From UBA1219 sp045601425 (GTDB taxonomy: Bacteria > Bacteroidota > Bacteroidia > Bacteroidales > P3), in contig JAZRZP010000017.1 of NCBI GenBank assembly GCA_045601425.1, positions 1 to 26,506 on the forward strand: DNA of 26,506 nucleotides, read 5' to 3'. Numbering within the stretch: the first letter of the stretch is position 1; every line of letters starts with the position of its first letter. Below the pieces are notes generated by a model. The model saw nothing but the letters and a program-made list of their open reading frames with translations. It ran no database searches and was not told the DNA's origin. Shown here piece after piece: positions 25,251 through 26,506 of this stretch. The translations under genes were made by a program, and so were the position numbers.

Positions 25251-26035
25251 TTTGTGTAGAATTTATCTTCTTTCCAATTTTTGGGATTGTTATCAATATA
25301 GGTTTGTATTCTGTTGAATGCAACATCGTTGCGGACAATGTTTTCGTAATATCCTGATTGCCAAGAAAAATTGAAACCCATGCGATGGGCATGTTTCGAT
25401 ACCGCCGATTTGTACGAACCCACAATTGACGATAATGTGTGTGATCCCTGATGTTGAAAACGTTTTTGTCCAATGGTTTTTGTGGATGATTGGTTTTGCG
25501 GGGTTTGCGCGGCGTGATTCGGTTGCGGGGTCGGGGATTGCGGTTGCGGGGTCGGGATTGGTTGTAGATACAACGCATGCGTTGTATCTACGTTCCCGTT
25601 CCCGTTCCCGTTATCATTCCCATTCCCGTTATCATTCCCATTCCCGTTATCGTTATCATTCCCATTCCCGTTATCGTTATCGTTCCCGTTCCCGTTATCC
25701 GCATACGTTGTATCAACGGTAATTGCACGTGCGTTTTCGTTTTCCGTTTTCCCAATATATTCGGTTATTGCAACAATACCATGGATATGATTGGGCATAA
25801 CGACAAATGCACCCAATTCGATGCCGTCGAAATGGTTTTTCAATTCATGCCACAACACATCGGCGATGGCACCGACAGGCGATAATTGCATTTTGCCATT
25901 AATGATTTCGCCAAACGAATGTTCGCGTCCTGATGTGCAGATGGTGACAAAATATTTGCCACGCCATCCGTAATCCCAATTCTGCAAGCGGATGGATGTT
26001 GTCCTGTATTTGTTTTGAAATTTATCGTTTGACAT
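25247..26035 (-). CDS. Y1/HUH transposase-like protein (RAYT type) with repeat-filled linker
   Basis: The 262-residue protein resembles the Y1 transposase (IS200/REP-associated tyrosine transposase) family. The N terminus (YRTTSIRLQNWDYGW, YFVTICT) and the histidine pair of the HUH motif in MPNHIHGIV (His83, His85) are present. The likely catalytic tyrosine is Tyr229 or Tyr230 in WQSGYYENIVRND. Both parts are intact, so the domain may be active. Between them, at about residues 97-185, lies a low-complexity linker: 18 Gly-Asn or Asp-Asn dipeptides (113-148) bracketed by VDTTYA and VDTTHA, then a Pro/Gln-rich stretch with a seven-residue duplication. Single-domain RAYT-type proteins are typically solitary; here the gene sits between hsdS (24 bases away) and hsdM (ATGA overlap) in the same direction. 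No flanking insertion-sequence ends were recognised. Confidence 0.85.
   Translation of the reverse strand: MSNDKFQNKYRTTSIRLQNWDYGWRGKYFVTICTSGREHSFGEIINGKMQLSPVGAIADVLWHELKNHFDGIELGAFVVMPNHIHGIVAITEYIGKTENENARAITVDTTYADNGNGNDNDNGNGNDNDNGNGNDNGNGNDNGNGNGNVDTTHALYLQPIPTPQPQSPTPQPNHAAQTPQNQSSTKTIGQKRFQHQGSHTLSSIVGSYKSAVSKHAHRMGFNFSWQSGYYENIVRNDVAFNRIQTYIDNNPKNWKEDKFYTK
25521..25556. repeat. 21-nt tandem duplication in the transposase-like gene
   Basis: The 15-base G-rich core GGTTGCGGGGTCGGG occurs at 25521-25535 and again at 25542-25556, exactly 21 bases (seven codons) apart. It encodes the repeated PTPQP part of the linker. Confidence 0.8.
25564..25591. repeat. Perfect 28-bp palindrome inside the transposase-like gene
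   Basis: All 14 base pairs match, centred between 25577 and 25578 on GCATGC; the arms begin GTAGATACAAC. It can form a long cruciform or an RNA hairpin with almost no loop. In frame it encodes VDTTHALYL. It directly abuts the hexanucleotide array. Palindromic units are the usual substrate of RAYT-type enzymes, which makes its place inside such a gene notable. Confidence 0.9.
25575..25718. repeat. 18-bp direct repeats bracketing the array
   Basis: Bases 25575-25592 and 25701-25718 match at 16 of 18 positions and are 126 bases apart, a multiple of both three and six. They encode VDTTHA and VDTTYA. Recombination between them would remove the whole array and leave the frame intact. Confidence 0.8.
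25592..25699. repeat. Hexanucleotide tandem array, 18 units
   Basis: Eighteen six-base units (GTTCCC, GTTATC or ATTCCC on the plus strand) follow each other without interruption. On the coding strand they read GGGAAC, GATAAC and GGGAAT, that is Gly-Asn or Asp-Asn. Length change in such an array keeps the reading frame, so it would vary linker length rather than switch the gene off. Confidence 0.95.
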
Positions 26036-26059
26036 GGCGATGATTTTTCAATTGTCATT

Positions 26060-26506
26060 TCACACCAATTCTCCACTAAACGCCTTTTTGAGAATGCTCT
26101 GCCGCAATGCCTCGGCTTGCTGCAGCGATTGTTCGATGCGGGCTTCGACAAGCTCAGCCTGCGATAATCGGGTTTCGATTTCCTGGACTATGCGTTGCTG
26201 TTCGGGAAGAGAAGGAAGGGGAATTTCAATGGATTTTAGCGATTGACCTGTTAAGTGTTTAATCGTTGTGCCAGTGAAATATTTCTCAAGCAAGCCGTTT
26301 TGAGCATAATGATAAAAAAGATAATAGACGTATTTATTTGAAGCAGATGATTTTAACCTAATTCTATGCAAGGCTTTTTGAATTTTCATATTGTGCGTTT
26401 CACCATTCCAAATCGCGCATCTTCCTGGTTCACCGCCTTCACACATTATCAAATCACCATTTTGTAAACCATATCTTTCTTGCTCGGAATCTTCAAAACG
26501 CATTTC
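26060..26506 (-). CDS. hsdS: Type I restriction-modification system, specificity subunit HsdS, C-terminal part (cut by right edge)
   Basis: The frame runs from base 26506 to the stop at 26060 and gives the last 148 residues; the Met at 26501-26503 is probably internal. The visible part is the end of a target recognition domain (NGDLIMCEGGEPGRCAIW, then VYYLFYHYAQNGLLEKYFTGTTIKHL in parts), followed by the conserved HsdS element PLPSLPEQQRIVQEIE and a long alpha-helix ending in KKAFSGELV. HsdS chooses the DNA sequence that HsdM methylates and HsdR cuts. The gene is upstream of the transposase-like gene and hsdM on the same strand. Confidence 0.93.
   Translation of the reverse strand, partial: EMRFEDSEQERYGLQNGDLIMCEGGEPGRCAIWNGETHNMKIQKALHRIRLKSSASNKYVYYLFYHYAQNGLLEKYFTGTTIKHLTGQSLKSIEIPLPSLPEQQRIVQEIETRLSQAELVEARIEQSLQQAEALRQSILKKAFSGELV

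Noticed and set aside
25564..25718. Repeat region considered as a CRISPR array
   Set aside because: The six-base units are contiguous without spacers, keep the reading frame and lie inside a coding gene.

Overview
The window looks like a chromosomal stretch of a Bacteroidetes bacterium, most likely Bacteroidales. The evidence is the gene order (rsfS-ftsH-LUD-DUF2007-cdsA-psd), the short CstA, the 1511-residue secreted protein with a Bacteroidetes-style signal peptide, and several intergenic TAnnTTTG boxes. That box is the Bacteroidetes -7 promoter element, here sometimes with TTTG about 19-20 bases upstream. No rRNA, tRNA or CRISPR array was seen. Twenty protein genes are supported, two of them cut by the window edges.

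Left part (1-9421). A secreted Ig/PKD-like surface protein runs off the left edge. Next come rpsA (ribosomal protein S1) on the minus strand with its own terminator, promoter and a structured leader, then two plus-strand genes: the very large uncharacterised secreted protein and eno (enolase). Each plus-strand gene ends in a clear Rho-independent terminator. The eno terminator also faces the convergent operon that follows.

Middle (9422-16139). A five-gene minus-strand operon encodes a TetR-family regulator, a TolC-like outer membrane channel, a periplasmic adaptor lipoprotein, an HAE1-type RND pump and a small PII-like protein. Together the three transport proteins make a complete tripartite efflux pump. 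The regulator is the first gene, so it probably controls its own operon. The PII-like protein is last, behind an intercistronic hairpin, and may tune the pump.

Housekeeping operon (16314-21943). Seven minus-strand genes are packed with overlaps or short gaps: rsfS, ftsH, a LUD-domain protein, a DUF2007 protein, cdsA, psd and an RluA-family pseudouridine synthase. They link ribosome silencing, membrane protein quality control and phospholipid synthesis. A single cstA (peptide/pyruvate-type transporter) follows, with its own terminator.

Right part (23739-26506). This is accessory DNA: a type I restriction-modification locus in the order hsdS (cut by the edge), a Y1/HUH transposase-like (RAYT-type) gene, hsdM. 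The transposase-like gene overlaps hsdM by ATGA and carries an in-frame linker built of an 18-unit hexanucleotide array, a perfect 28-bp palindrome and a 21-nt duplication. hsdR is not in the window.

The most unusual observations are the possible kissing-loop structure in the rpsA leader (two hairpins with exactly complementary six-base loops), the repeat-loaded RAYT-like gene translationally coupled to hsdM, and the PII-like gene tied to an RND pump.
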